Positions 25,473 through 38,661 of a DNA stretch of 64,000 nt are shown here, in pieces. A program made the position numbers and the translations under genes. Location of the stretch: assembly GCF_000014225.1 (NCBI RefSeq), contig NC_008228.1:930001-994000 (forward strand), written 5' to 3'. This DNA comes from Paraglaciecola sp. T6c (lineage in GTDB: Bacteria; Pseudomonadota; Gammaproteobacteria; Enterobacterales; Alteromonadaceae). The notes beneath the pieces are model-generated. The model did no database searches, was not told the DNA's origin, and was given only the letters and a program-made list of their open reading frames with translations. How positions within the stretch are numbered: the first letter of the stretch is position 1; every line of letters starts with the position of its first letter.

Positions 25473-27356
25473 CTAGATACGTTCAAGATAGAGATAAAAG
25501 GCGGCTTTTTCTTTTGACAAGCTTTGTTTGTTATCGGTAAACCAAGCACTGATTTTTTGCTTGCCTTTGGCCAAGGGTAAGGTAATAGCACAGTGGGAGG
25601 CACGACCGTAAACGGGAGCGGAAAGCTGTTTGTCGCCCACCTGTATAACACACAGCTGTTTGTTTACCGGCGTCGCGGCGGGTATATCGTGAAAGTAAGC
25701 TTTAACGTGATAGTTTGCCGCTTGCTCTACATCGATATACCAAGGTAGCGCTTGGTATTTATCTTCTTCTGTTAACCAATGTACGTAGTCCCATTCTGGC
25801 GCAGGGGCTTGATGGCCAATGAACCAGGGCACGGCTTGATTGTCTGGTACTTCCATCCAATCCATCGCGTTAAGGCGTACTGGGTTTTCTGCGTCATTGC
25901 CAACTGAAATATAGCGGTCTTTAAAACCACTGTTTTGCATCTCTTGCCACCAAGTTTGCTTGCGCTGGCGCATTCTGGCGAGTATGTCGGGATGGTCGTT
26001 TTTAATGTCATTTTGCTGGCTTGGGTCTTGCTGTAGGTTAAACAGTTTTTCGCTGTCGTTGGCTGAAATGTAGCGCCACTGATGAAACGCAATAGCGATG
26101 GGACGTTTGACGCTGGGGTGATATACGCGTTGGTTAGTCACCACTATCGCTCGTTCGGATAACTTGCTTTCCAAAGAGCGGTTTGCCTGCTCACCCTTAA
26201 GGTATGTTGCTAAACTTGTGCCATCTAAGGTGCTATTTACCGGCGGAATATTTGCCAATTCTAAGAGCGTTGGCATAACGTCAAAATGGGCGGTTATTGC
26301 TTCGTAATCCCCGGTTGTGATATTGCCATTAGGGTAAGAGATAAAGAACGGTACCCGATGCCCTCCCTCATACACTTCCCCTTTATAGCCGCGCATATTG
26401 TCGTTCGGCTGCCAATTAGGGTATTGCTCAGCCAACGGCAGGTGGCGCTTAGTTAAATGGGTTTTCGCATCGGTGGGCTTATAAGAGCTACCGTTGTCTG
26501 TCATAAAAATAAAAATGGTATTGTCGAGTTGATCTTGGGCGCGCAGGTGAGCACGCAGCTCGCCGACTTGCTCGTCAATGTAGCTGATCATACCGTAAAA
26601 GCTTGCCATGTCTCGATTTAAACCCCGCTTTTCGTAGGGCTCAATGTGAGTTTCTGGGGCGCGGTAAGGCCCATGGGGGGCATTGAGTGCGATATAGGCA
26701 AAATACGGTGTGTCGTGTTGTTTATCGATGAACTTTTTGGCTTCATCAAACCAGATTTTAGTGGCGTAACCACTGAATTTTTCGGGTGTACCGTTGCGGT
26801 AATAGGTGTCATTAAACTGGGTATTGCCCCAATAATCTGGAGTTTGGCCGACGCCACCGCCACCATGAATGAGTACATCGTCAAACCCTTGGTCTTGTGG
26901 GCGATAAGGATAATTATCACCTAAGTGCCACTTGCCAAATATCCCGGTTCTGTAGCCATTTTCTTGAAGCGATTCAGCGAGAGTGACATGTTCAGGGCCC
27001 AACATGTACCGCCCTAAAATAGTGTGCCAAACGCCAGCTCTCAGGGAGTGTTTACCCGTTAACAAAGCAGATCGCGTGGGAGAACATGTGGGGTCTACAT
27101 GAAAGTTAGTCAGCCTGGCACTTTGCGCCGCAATATCGTCAATATTGGGGGTTTGAATAATCGGGTTATTGTGACGCCCAATATCCCCATAGCCCTGATC
27201 GTCTGTAACGATAAGCACAATATTGGGTTTGGTGGGGGGCTCAGCTGAGGCGCTTCTATTCTGCACGGCTGAGCACACTGTTAGCGACCACAACAGACTG
27301 CTTACTAGCAGCGTGATGTGGCCTACCGCCAAAGCCTGACGTCTTTTTAACCACAT
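25473..27356 (-). CDS. S1-family sulfatase with extra C-terminal domain
   Basis: This 627-residue sulfatase has a signal-anchor or signal peptide (about 10-32). The metal-site motif is IVTDDQG (D52, D53), the formylglycine motif is CSPTR with C91, the GKWHLGDN motif follows, and FMTDNGS supplies metal ligands. Beyond about residue 500 there is an additional beta-rich domain (YHVKAYFHDIPAAT, FYLYLERI) not needed for the sulfatase core, possibly for substrate binding. It starts 2 bases after the LacZ stop, so the two are almost certainly co-translated. It resembles arylsulfatase-A-type enzymes of algal polysaccharide loci. Confidence 0.92.
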   Translation of the reverse strand: MWLKRRQALAVGHITLLVSSLLWSLTVCSAVQNRSASAEPPTKPNIVLIVTDDQGYGDIGRHNNPIIQTPNIDDIAAQSARLTNFHVDPTCSPTRSALLTGKHSLRAGVWHTILGRYMLGPEHVTLAESLQENGYRTGIFGKWHLGDNYPYRPQDQGFDDVLIHGGGGVGQTPDYWGNTQFNDTYYRNGTPEKFSGYATKIWFDEAKKFIDKQHDTPYFAYIALNAPHGPYRAPETHIEPYEKRGLNRDMASFYGMISYIDEQVGELRAHLRAQDQLDNTIFIFMTDNGSSYKPTDAKTHLTKRHLPLAEQYPNWQPNDNMRGYKGEVYEGGHRVPFFISYPNGNITTGDYEAITAHFDVMPTLLELANIPPVNSTLDGTSLATYLKGEQANRSLESKLSERAIVVTNQRVYHPSVKRPIAIAFHQWRYISANDSEKLFNLQQDPSQQNDIKNDHPDILARMRQRKQTWWQEMQNSGFKDRYISVGNDAENPVRLNAMDWMEVPDNQAVPWFIGHQAPAPEWDYVHWLTEEDKYQALPWYIDVEQAANYHVKAYFHDIPAATPVNKQLCVIQVGDKQLSAPVYGRASHCAITLPLAKGKQKISAWFTDNKQSLSKEKAAFYLYLERI

Positions 27357-27358
27357 GA

Positions 27359-30628
<3,270 letters not shown>

Positions 30629-30652
30629 CTAGCTCAAATAAATGCTTTCAAA

Positions 30653-30666
30653 ATTTACATGTTAAT
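30653..30666 (+). promoter_or_regulatory. Shared operator-like motif, site B (lacZ / mutarotase divergent region)
   Basis: ATTTACATGTTAAT is a near-palindrome around ACATGT. It lies between the divergent LacZ and mutarotase genes and could serve both. Confidence 0.55.
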
Positions 30667-30763
30667 TAATTGATTCATATTTAATTTAAATGTACCGTAT
30701 TTACAAATTGACAACAATTATTTTATGCATTTATCACGCAGAAATTTTGATGAAGGAAAACAC

Positions 30764-31120
30764 ATGACTCACAAACGTTATTGCTTGGCGTTAGATTTAA
30801 TCGACGATCCAGCGCTGATAGAGCAGTATTTAGCGTTTCATACGCCAGACAAAGCATGGCCACAAATCACGCAAAACATGCGAGAAATGGGCATAGTTGA
30901 TATGGAGATTTATCATCTAGGGGATAGGCTTTTTATGATAATGGAAACCAACGAGCATTATGATCCAAACGCGGAACCGGCTACCCCAGAAGGCAGAGCG
31001 AAGAGTGATGAATGGGAAGCGCTCATGTGGCAATTTCAAAAACCTTTGCCTTGGGCAGAAGAAGGCCAGAAGTGGATTGAGATGAACAAAATATATGACC
31101 TGAAACTCGCGTTAACCTAG
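30764..31120 (+). CDS. L-rhamnose/L-fucose mutarotase family protein
   Basis: This 118-residue protein of the RhaM/COG3254 family interconverts the alpha and beta anomers of deoxy-sugars. The dimeric alpha-beta barrel fold shows YCLALDLIDDPALIEQY, the HTPDKAWPQI box and DMEIYHLGDRLFMIME with its conserved His. I chose the ATG at 30764 because GAAGGA precedes it by 6 bases; an ATG at 30725 lacks such a site. There is no signal peptide, so it works in the cytoplasm. It lies divergent to LacZ and just before a GH29 gene. GH29 releases L-fucose or the related L-galactose, so an L-fucose/L-galactose anomerase is the likely role. L-rhamnose cannot be excluded. Confidence 0.85.
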   Translation: MTHKRYCLALDLIDDPALIEQYLAFHTPDKAWPQITQNMREMGIVDMEIYHLGDRLFMIMETNEHYDPNAEPATPEGRAKSDEWEALMWQFQKPLPWAEEGQKWIEMNKIYDLKLALT

Positions 31121-31184
31121 TTTGAAATGCGGGTTAAATAGTCATAATGGTTGAATGATCGTCAGTTTAAATTTAAATGGTTAT

Positions 31185-31198
31185 ATTTATATGTGATA
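31185..31198 (+). promoter_or_regulatory. Shared operator-like motif, site D (GH29 promoter)
   Basis: ATTTATATGTGATA differs from the consensus mainly by T at position 6. It lies 84 bases upstream of the GH29 start, a usual place for an operator. Confidence 0.5.
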
Positions 31199-31281
31199 AT
31201 TTATTGTGCAAAATATGACTGGTTTAACGGCTGAATGAATAACTAGATTGATTACTAAGTGATAGATGAGGAAATAGTCTG

Positions 31282-32886
31282 ATGGCTCGCTTTACATATG
31301 CCAGCGCGATAATAGGGATGTTATTGAGCGGATTTTTAACGACACACGCAGTTGCGCAAAAAGATACACAAGTAAATGCGAAAATAGGCGCGCAAGGCGT
31401 CTCGTCTGCCCATTCAGAAGCCTTTATTTCTGGTCCGTATGAAGCCACGTGGGACTCACTAAAACAGTATCAAACCCCACAGTGGTTCCAAGATTCAAAG
31501 TTGGGGATCTTTATACATTGGGGTCCCTATGTGGTGCCTAAATATTTAGGGCCATTTTATGGATACCATATGTATCGAGAGCAAACGGTTGATATTAAAG
31601 GCAATCCGAACCCAGATAGAGTGAATAAAGTGTATCAGCACCACATAGAACACTATGGTGGCACAGAAGAATTTGGCTACAAGGACTTCATTCCAAAATT
31701 TCACGGTAAAGACTTTGATGCAAAGCAATGGATAGCCTTATTCGAAAAAGCTGGGGCTAAATATGTGGTCCCTGTTGCCGAGCATTGCGACGGTTTCGCC
31801 ATGTATGATTCCAACATTACCCGCTGGGACGCCGTCAATATGGGCCCTAAACGGGACGTTGTGGGGGAAATATTCGAAGCCGCTAGAGCAAAAGGTATGA
31901 AGGTAGGCATGTCATCTCACTATGCTTACGGCTGGTATTGGTGGGGATACAAAGAAGGGACGGACACAGTTGACCCCGCCTTTGAGGACTTTTATGGCAA
32001 ACCGCATGCGATTACCGACCCCCACAGTGAAGAACATGTAAACCAATGGTTTGCTCGTAGTATGGACATGATGCAGCAGTATGAGCCTGACTTGCTCTGG
32101 TTCGATTTAGGCTTTTCTAATCCTGAGTACGAAGAAAAGCGTAAATCGCTTCTCGCTCAATACTACAACCAGGGGGTTAAGAATGAGCAAGGCGTCGTAC
32201 TTAACTATAAGAACATTAGCTACAAGCCTATACCTGATGGCTCCGCGGTACTTGATGTGGAGTCAGGTAAATTAGACCGAATACGAGATATGCCTTGGCA
32301 AACCGACATGTCGTTAGGTGGTTGGCGCTGGTCTTACAATGACGATTGGCAAACCATGCCAGCGGATAAGTTGATTGGTGACCTGATTGATATTGTCAGT
32401 AAAAACGGTTCCCTTCTGCTCAATGTTGCGCCTGATGTGAATGGCGTTATTTCTCAAGATCAAGTCGACGTGCTTATGGAGCTAGGGGGATGGCTGGATA
32501 AAAATGGTGAGGGGATTTACGAAACAAGGCCATTCAGTGTTTTCGGCCAAGGCCCTACCAACGCCAAACTTGTGCTGCACGGCAATCACAAAGACACAGG
32601 TTATACCTCCCGCGATATCCGTTACACCCGTAAGGGCCAGTCTATCTATGCTTTTGTGCTTGATTGGCCAGAAAAGCAAGACACTGTTTCCTTCAACGCC
32701 CTTGGCAGTGAGCAACATCATCTTATCGATCCGATAAAACGTGTCTCGTTGTTGGCCAACGACGAGGAACTGGTTTGGCAACAAGATGCCGACAAACTCA
32801 CAGTAACGCTACCGAGCAAGCCCGCGGGAAACTATGCCCTTGGGATCAAAATCGAATTAACTGACCCTCCCCCTGACGTGCTTTAA
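31282..32886 (+). CDS. GH29 alpha-L-fucosidase/L-galactosidase-like enzyme, secreted
   Basis: This 534-residue enzyme has a signal peptide (1-25). The TIM barrel carries the GH29 signatures: GIFIHWGPY (75-83), VPVAEHCDGFAMY (163-175) and the nucleophile D275 in LLWFDLGF. A C-terminal beta-sandwich follows (about 420-534). GH29 retaining enzymes remove alpha-L-fucose; some act on alpha-L-galactose, which differs only at C6 and occurs as L-galactose-6-sulfate in porphyran. In this locus the L-galactose reading is attractive but unproven. It forms an operon with the GH16 lipoprotein, 41 bases downstream. A second GH29 lies at 44691-46304. Confidence 0.92.
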   Translation: MARFTYASAIIGMLLSGFLTTHAVAQKDTQVNAKIGAQGVSSAHSEAFISGPYEATWDSLKQYQTPQWFQDSKLGIFIHWGPYVVPKYLGPFYGYHMYREQTVDIKGNPNPDRVNKVYQHHIEHYGGTEEFGYKDFIPKFHGKDFDAKQWIALFEKAGAKYVVPVAEHCDGFAMYDSNITRWDAVNMGPKRDVVGEIFEAARAKGMKVGMSSHYAYGWYWWGYKEGTDTVDPAFEDFYGKPHAITDPHSEEHVNQWFARSMDMMQQYEPDLLWFDLGFSNPEYEEKRKSLLAQYYNQGVKNEQGVVLNYKNISYKPIPDGSAVLDVESGKLDRIRDMPWQTDMSLGGWRWSYNDDWQTMPADKLIGDLIDIVSKNGSLLLNVAPDVNGVISQDQVDVLMELGGWLDKNGEGIYETRPFSVFGQGPTNAKLVLHGNHKDTGYTSRDIRYTRKGQSIYAFVLDWPEKQDTVSFNALGSEQHHLIDPIKRVSLLANDEELVWQQDADKLTVTLPSKPAGNYALGIKIELTDPPPDVL

Positions 32887-32927
32887 CTGCCCAGGGAATT
32901 ATTCTTTATCTAACATTAGGAATGTTT

Positions 32928-34292
32928 ATGATTGCTAACAATAACGGGCCGCTATTAACGGCCTTAGCGGCAGCGTTTTGCTTGGCTGGCTGCCAGCAAG
33001 GCAATAGCGATATACCGGCGGCAGCGGCAAAAAGCCCTGTCCCGAGCTTTTTACCCGATGCACCTAAGGGCTTTGAATGGCTGCCCATTGACAGTATGTC
33101 TGATGAATTTAACGCTGGGGAACTCGATAGCACAAAATGGCGAGACCACATTACGACGTGGCAGGGGCGCCCTCCGGCCGAGTTTCTGACATCAAACGTG
33201 AAAGTGGCGAACGGCAATCTTGAGCTAAAAACGTCGACTCATCCTAAGCCGAATGAAACCTATTCCATGGGGGGCTCTGCGGTGTCTGGCAAGACTCCTG
33301 CCACCTTCGGTTACTTCGAAGCGCGCATCAAAGCGTCCAAAACCAAAATGTCGACAACGTTTTGGTTGCACTCGGATGAGTCTGATGATCGGCACAAAGG
33401 ATGCGGTAAATACCACTCCACAGAATTGGATATTCTTGAAACGATTGGCGGCTGGCCAGAGGACAACTGGGCTAATGTGATGCGCTCAAACACGCACTAT
33501 AAACCGAGCGAAATGGTGGATGGTAAGTGTAAAGGCGCGCCATACATTTCAAAGGGCGTAAAATATGACAGTCAAAATAAGCTCTCGGCAGACTTCAACA
33601 CCTACTCAATGTGGTGGGTAACGCCAAATCAAATGCACTTTTATTTTAATGGCAATCGTACAGGCACGGTTAATCTGGCTCATGAGCGCGACCAAGTGCC
33701 GTTCAATAGTGAAATGTCGCTGCGAATGGTAGTCGAAACATACGATTGGCAACCGCAATGGATACCAGAAGGGCATGCGCCTTATCCCAATGAGAGCGAG
33801 TTAGATGACCCAAGTATCAATACTGCTTACTACGACCACGTGCGCAGCTACCAGTTGCAATCATCAGCAGATAACCTAATTAATGATGCGGGTTTTGAAT
33901 CATCGTCGCGGGCTGACAGTTGGCAATTAGCAGGAAAACAAGCCACTTTCTCTGATGAGCCTGACATGAGTTACACCCAAGCTTGGGGCGTAAAGTTAGG
34001 GGCGCAAAGTCATGCACAGCAAACGGTGACGTTGGTTGATGAAGGGCAATATGAGATTACCGTACACGCTAAAAATATCAGCGATAGCGCTGATTCGGGT
34101 GGCAGGTTAAGCGTGCTAAGCGAACAAGGTAAGGTGCTGGATTCTGTTGTGGTTTCAGGGAATGTCTTCTCACCTTACACCTACAATTTTTCAGGCCATA
34201 AAGGGCAGAAAATCACCTTGCGTCTGAGCGGTGCACAAGCGGGCATTACTGTGTTTGATAATGTTGCAATGATGAAGGTTGAGGCCGAATGA
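32928..34292 (+). CDS. GH16 endo-hydrolase lipoprotein with C-terminal CBM-like domain
   Basis: This is 454 residues from the ATG at 32928, preferred over the ATG at 32922 because AGGA (32918-32921) is 6 bases ahead of it. The lipobox LAGC gives C22, so it is anchored to a membrane, probably the outer one. The GH16 domain (about 50-300) holds the catalytic box ELDILE: nucleophile E166, D168, acid/base E171. Residues about 310-454 form a galactose-binding-like CBM (NLINDAGFESS, ITLRLSGAQAG). The architecture is typical of agarases, porphyranases and related galactanases. It follows GH29 in the same operon. Confidence 0.9.
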   Translation: MIANNNGPLLTALAAAFCLAGCQQGNSDIPAAAAKSPVPSFLPDAPKGFEWLPIDSMSDEFNAGELDSTKWRDHITTWQGRPPAEFLTSNVKVANGNLELKTSTHPKPNETYSMGGSAVSGKTPATFGYFEARIKASKTKMSTTFWLHSDESDDRHKGCGKYHSTELDILETIGGWPEDNWANVMRSNTHYKPSEMVDGKCKGAPYISKGVKYDSQNKLSADFNTYSMWWVTPNQMHFYFNGNRTGTVNLAHERDQVPFNSEMSLRMVVETYDWQPQWIPEGHAPYPNESELDDPSINTAYYDHVRSYQLQSSADNLINDAGFESSSRADSWQLAGKQATFSDEPDMSYTQAWGVKLGAQSHAQQTVTLVDEGQYEITVHAKNISDSADSGGRLSVLSEQGKVLDSVVVSGNVFSPYTYNFSGHKGQKITLRLSGAQAGITVFDNVAMMKVEAE

Positions 34293-34366
34293 TTCGTGGT
34301 GCATAGCAGTTATAACCGCTGTATTTTATGTTGGTAACCTACGCAAAGCGCTAGGTTTTCGTTAAC

Positions 34367-34395
34367 AAAAAAGCCAACTTTACGTTGGCTTTTTT
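34367..34395. terminator. Bidirectional rho-independent terminator
   Basis: A perfect 12-bp stem (AAAAAAGCCAAC / GTTGGCTTTTTT) with a 5-base loop separates the convergent GH16 (+) and GH3 (-) genes and has T tracts on both strands. Confidence 0.93.
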
Positions 34396-34466
34396 CGCTA
34401 AGGTGGTTTTGAAGTTGCTTCCTTACAGCTTATTCATGAGACACCTTGATTACAAGGCGCGCTGGT

Positions 34467-36668
34467 TTACAACACGAACTTGGCTATTTGTGGTTTAGCC
34501 GCCCCTAGGGTTTCGCTGCGCTTGCCCGGTGACGCGTTACCTACAATGACGTGGTAATCTCCCTCGAGTAGCACGGGTTTGCCTTTGGCGTTTATGGAAT
34601 ACAACTGTTTCTTCGACACAGTAAATGAGACTTGTCCAGTTTGCCCCGGCGCCAGTTTGATCCGCTGAAACCCTTTCAGCGACTGGATTGGCTGATCTAT
34701 GCCGGCATTGGGCGTTTTCAAGTACAATTGTACTACCTCTTCCAACTCACGAGTACCAGTGTTAGTGACATTCACCGATACATCCAAGGTGCCTTTTTGA
34801 CCATCCGTGCTGCTGAGTGCCTCTGCGTTGCCAAGGGTAATATTATCAAATTTGACCGTGGCGTAACTTAAACCGAAACCAAATGGATACATGGGTTCTT
34901 CAGTCATGTAACGATAGGTGCGCCCTTGCATACTGTAGTCGTCGTAAGGAGGAAGTTGGGCTTCTGATTTGGGAAAGGTGATGGGAAGGCGACCCGACGG
35001 TGAGCGCTCACCAAACAGGATATCGGCCACGGCTTTACCGCCTTCTTGGCCTGGGTACCAAGCAAACACAATAGCATCCGCGAGTTGTGCTATTTCAGTG
35101 ACATTTACCGGGGTGCCTGCGGTTAATACCACAATAACAGGCTTATCATTGTCTTTTCTTAATTTGCGCAAAAATTCAATTTGATGCTCTGGTAAATCCA
35201 AAGACAACCTATCGCCTTTATGAGGAGAGGCAATCGCTTCACCTTCCTCACCTTCATAAGCGCCAGACAAGCCCATTACCGCTATGATGACGTCTCCCAT
35301 TTGCTTGGCTTCCCCTGTTGTCCAGTCGATGGGGTTAACGTTCGCTTGATAGGGCAAAATGCCTTGTTTGTAATTAATGGTGGTGCCAACGCTTACGTTG
35401 GCGGTTATGCCATCAAGAATGTTGGTAGTTTTACCACTCAAGCCGTAATAATTCCCCAATAAGACTTCGCTGCTACTGGCAAAGGGACCGGTGACATACA
35501 CGTTTCGAATATTCTTGTCTAAAGGCAAAACCTGGTTTTCATTCTGTAGCAGCACAATAGATTTTACCGCCATTTCGTAGGCAACGTCGGCGTGTGCGTC
35601 AGAGTTAACCACATCAGCAGAAATACTGTTGTAAGGGTTGTCGTCTTTGGGGTCAAAAAAGCCTAATTTGAATTTAGTGGCAAGGACTTTATGCAAACGC
35701 GTGTCTATGGTCTTTTCGTCCACTAAACCTGCTTCCACCGCATCGGGAAGGGCAGTATAAACAGAACCACAGTTTAAATCTGTCCCTGTGTTGATAGCTA
35801 AAGCAGCTGACTCGACAGCGTTGGCAGTGACCTTGTGATACTCGTGAAAATCCGCTAAACCCCAGCAATCTGACACGATATGCCCGCTAAATCCCCACTT
35901 ATCTCTAAGCACGGTATTTAACAAGAAATCTGAACCGCCCGCGGGATGACCGTTCACTCGGTTATACGCAGCCATAACGGTTTCAACATCAGCTTCTGTA
36001 ACCAAGGCTTCAAAGGCGGGGAAATAAGTTTCGTACATGTCTTTTTCTGAGGCGATGGCATCAAATTCATGGCGCAACGCTTCTGGCCCTGAGTGCACTG
36101 CGAAATGCTTCGCCGCTGCTGCTGTTTTTAAATACTTGGGGTGGTCACCTTGTAAACCATTCACCATAGCCTTACCCATTTGTGCTGTTAGGTATGGGTC
36201 TTCGCCGTAGGTCTCTTGACCTCGCCCCCAGCGGGGATCTCTGAAGATGTTGATATTAGGAGTCCAGAAGGTTAAGCCAGAATATTTACTGCGATTGCCT
36301 ATTTCGCTGGAAACGTTAAATTTTGCCCGTGCCTCATCTGAAATAACCGTCGCGGCTTGTAACAATAAGTCCTGATCAAAGGTGGCAGCCATTCCTATGG
36401 CTTGAGGAAAAACCGTGGCTCTGCCGTTTCTGGCTACGCCGTGTAATGCTTCATTCCAAAAATCGTACTCAGGTAAACCTAAGCGTTCAATGGCCACGTT
36501 GCCGTTAACCAGTTGCGACGCTTTTTCTTTTAGGGTCATGGCGTCTATCAAAGACTCGATGCGCTCATTGGTAGGGAGCTGAGTATCAAACCAAGGATGG
36601 TCGTTAGCCAAAGTAGGAGATGCCACACACAAAGCTAGCAATGTGATTGCCGTGTTTCTAATAATCAT
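34467..36668 (-). CDS. GH3 beta-glycosidase, secreted
   Basis: This 733-residue enzyme has a signal peptide (1-21). The two-domain GH3 core has the nucleophile D267 in IVSDCWGL, the substrate-binding DPRWGRGQETYGEDP box (144-158) and KHFAVH (187-192). A C-terminal fibronectin-III-like domain follows (VVQLYLKTP). The sequence is closest in style to beta-xylosidase/beta-glucosidase members. In this island it may remove beta-linked galactose or xylose from short oligomers; the substrate is not certain. It is a single-gene unit divergent from the sulfatase operon, with motif site E in the shared 109-base promoter. Confidence 0.93.
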   Translation of the reverse strand: MIIRNTAITLLALCVASPTLANDHPWFDTQLPTNERIESLIDAMTLKEKASQLVNGNVAIERLGLPEYDFWNEALHGVARNGRATVFPQAIGMAATFDQDLLLQAATVISDEARAKFNVSSEIGNRSKYSGLTFWTPNINIFRDPRWGRGQETYGEDPYLTAQMGKAMVNGLQGDHPKYLKTAAAAKHFAVHSGPEALRHEFDAIASEKDMYETYFPAFEALVTEADVETVMAAYNRVNGHPAGGSDFLLNTVLRDKWGFSGHIVSDCWGLADFHEYHKVTANAVESAALAINTGTDLNCGSVYTALPDAVEAGLVDEKTIDTRLHKVLATKFKLGFFDPKDDNPYNSISADVVNSDAHADVAYEMAVKSIVLLQNENQVLPLDKNIRNVYVTGPFASSSEVLLGNYYGLSGKTTNILDGITANVSVGTTINYKQGILPYQANVNPIDWTTGEAKQMGDVIIAVMGLSGAYEGEEGEAIASPHKGDRLSLDLPEHQIEFLRKLRKDNDKPVIVVLTAGTPVNVTEIAQLADAIVFAWYPGQEGGKAVADILFGERSPSGRLPITFPKSEAQLPPYDDYSMQGRTYRYMTEEPMYPFGFGLSYATVKFDNITLGNAEALSSTDGQKGTLDVSVNVTNTGTRELEEVVQLYLKTPNAGIDQPIQSLKGFQRIKLAPGQTGQVSFTVSKKQLYSINAKGKPVLLEGDYHVIVGNASPGKRSETLGAAKPQIAKFVL

Positions 36669-36738
36669 TGAACCCTCTTTATTTACATTATTGCAACAGA
36701 TGTAGGTAAAGCAGTATACATTAAATATAAATTATGTG

Positions 36739-36752
36739 TATCATATGTAAAT
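36739..36752 (-). promoter_or_regulatory. Shared operator-like motif, site E (GH3 / sulfatase divergent promoter)
   Basis: On the minus strand this is ATTTACATATGATA, identical to the consensus. It lies between GH3 (-) and the sulfatase operon (+), 26 bases before the sulfatase start. Confidence 0.6.
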
Positions 36753-36777
36753 CATTGGCTTTTTATTTGGTACACAG

Positions 36778-38661
36778 ATGCACCTAAAACGCGTTGCTTC
36801 TTTTCTTTGTATAGCCGTGTCGCTAGCACTAACGGCGTGTGTCAGGCAGTCGGGTGAGAACGATTCATTTGTTAGCGCAGCGGCAACTGAATCGACTACG
36901 GCATCATCTGAACCATCTAAACCGAACAATACACATACCAATGTGGTACTGATTTTAATTGATGATTTAAGTCACTATGGTGTGACGGCTTATGGTGCTA
37001 ACCGATTACACAGTTATGATGGTGAATTTAGTGGTGCTGAGTTTGCTACTCCTAGTATTGATGCGCTGGCACAGCAAGGGATAAGAGTAGACCGTGCATT
37101 TGCCTATCCTATCTGTGAAAACACGCGAATAGCCCTAATGAGTGGCAAGCGAAACGATAGAAATTACCTGCAGCCTAAATCTCAACACAGTTCCGATTTA
37201 ACCTTTGGCGATGCGTTTAAAAAATCCGGCTATACCACTGGCTTGTTTGGTAAATGGAAGCAAACCAGAGGCACAGTAGAGGTACCGGGTAAAGAGTACA
37301 TAAGTCAGTTTGGTTGGGACGATTACGCCGCTTTTGACGTGGTCACAGAAGGCCAGCGCTATATTAATCCTAACTTGGTGATAAACGGTGAGGTGCATAA
37401 TTATAATGGGCGAAAAGATCTCGACCCAGCGACTGGCAGGCGTTGGTATGGACCAGATATCGTTAATCGCCACGCGTTACAATTTATAGAGCAAAACAAA
37501 GACAAACCCTTCTTTTTATATTATCCCATGATTTTGGTACATGACGATCATAAACCTACCCCTGATACGCAACCCGAATCAATATTCGATGGGTTTCCAG
37601 AAAATGCCGATTACAACAACACCCGAGGGGACGACCGCCAATACTTTCCTGACATGATCCGCTACATGGATAAGTTGATTGGCCAGGTGGTGGAAAAGTT
37701 ACGTCAGCAAGCATTGCTTGATAACACCTTGATTGTTGTCATGGGCGACAACGGCACTAAAGAAAGTTTCGGACACGTATTACCTGACGGAAGCATTTAT
37801 CCCGGCAGGAAAGGAGGCAACGCAGACAACGGGTTACATGTGCCTTTGGTCTTACATTATCCCGGGGAAATACCAAGTGGCAAGCATGCTGATTATCGCA
37901 CGTACGATGGGTTGGTTAACTTGACCGATATTTACCCAACAATTGCTCAAGCGGCGGGTATCGAATTGCCTGACGCTCAGCAGATAGACGGCATCAGTTT
38001 CTGGCCTCAAGCAACGGGTCAGAAAACCAAAGAACACCGAGAATATATTTACACTTGGTATATCGGCAACGAAACATACAAAGACGAAGACAAAGTCTTA
38101 CGTTACGCATTCAATAAACAGTTTAAACGCTACGCACCAGACAAGGATTTCCCTGATGGGCGATTCTTTGACCTGCGCACTGACCCACTTGAACGCCAAG
38201 GAAACAAGGTCGTTGAAAAAGCCTGGCAATTAAAGCGTTACAGTGGGTTAGACATCAGCCAATTAACCCCGAAGCAAGCTGCTGTTTATCGATATCTAGG
38301 TGCCATTCTAGACAAGCACAAACTTACCCCAGTGACCAAGCTAACCATTGACGCGTCCCAGACAATTTTGTCACCGGGAGAGAGTGCGAACCTAGATATC
38401 AGCGCTTTCCCCAAACATGCACAGCGCCAAGGTGTTATTTGGGAGTCTAGCAATCCTAATGTGGTCAGTGTCGATAAATTTGGACAAATAAGCGCTCTCA
38501 AAGTGGGGCAGGCCACCATTCGTGCTTTCTCATGGGAAGATGCGGAGCCATTAGCTGCCAATAAAGCTAAGACCTATCAACGTACTGGGCTCTCAACATC
38601 TGTGGTGGTGAAGGTGACGTCATTGAAAATGAGCCAACAAACCAATGGAGCAAGTCAATGA
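36778..38661 (+). CDS. S1-family sulfatase-like lipoprotein with non-canonical CENTR motif and Big2 domain
   Basis: This 627-residue protein has its lipobox at LALTAC (C21). The sulfatase fold is clear: LIDDLSHYG (metal acids D62, D63), GLFGKWKQ and VVMGDNGTK. The modification site reads CENTR (C113), so the residue two after Cys is Asn where the S1 rule asks for Pro or Ala. In place of GKWH it has GKWK. A Big_2-type domain (about 520-610; NPNVVSVDKFGQISALKVG) is fused at the C-terminus. Its stop overlaps the AraC start by 4 bases (ATGA). It could be a variant sulfatase with atypical FGE recognition, a Cys-based hydrolase of other specificity, or an inactive binder. Confidence 0.82.
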   Translation: MHLKRVASFLCIAVSLALTACVRQSGENDSFVSAAATESTTASSEPSKPNNTHTNVVLILIDDLSHYGVTAYGANRLHSYDGEFSGAEFATPSIDALAQQGIRVDRAFAYPICENTRIALMSGKRNDRNYLQPKSQHSSDLTFGDAFKKSGYTTGLFGKWKQTRGTVEVPGKEYISQFGWDDYAAFDVVTEGQRYINPNLVINGEVHNYNGRKDLDPATGRRWYGPDIVNRHALQFIEQNKDKPFFLYYPMILVHDDHKPTPDTQPESIFDGFPENADYNNTRGDDRQYFPDMIRYMDKLIGQVVEKLRQQALLDNTLIVVMGDNGTKESFGHVLPDGSIYPGRKGGNADNGLHVPLVLHYPGEIPSGKHADYRTYDGLVNLTDIYPTIAQAAGIELPDAQQIDGISFWPQATGQKTKEHREYIYTWYIGNETYKDEDKVLRYAFNKQFKRYAPDKDFPDGRFFDLRTDPLERQGNKVVEKAWQLKRYSGLDISQLTPKQAAVYRYLGAILDKHKLTPVTKLTIDASQTILSPGESANLDISAFPKHAQRQGVIWESSNPNVVSVDKFGQISALKVGQATIRAFSWEDAEPLAANKAKTYQRTGLSTSVVVKVTSLKMSQQTNGASQ

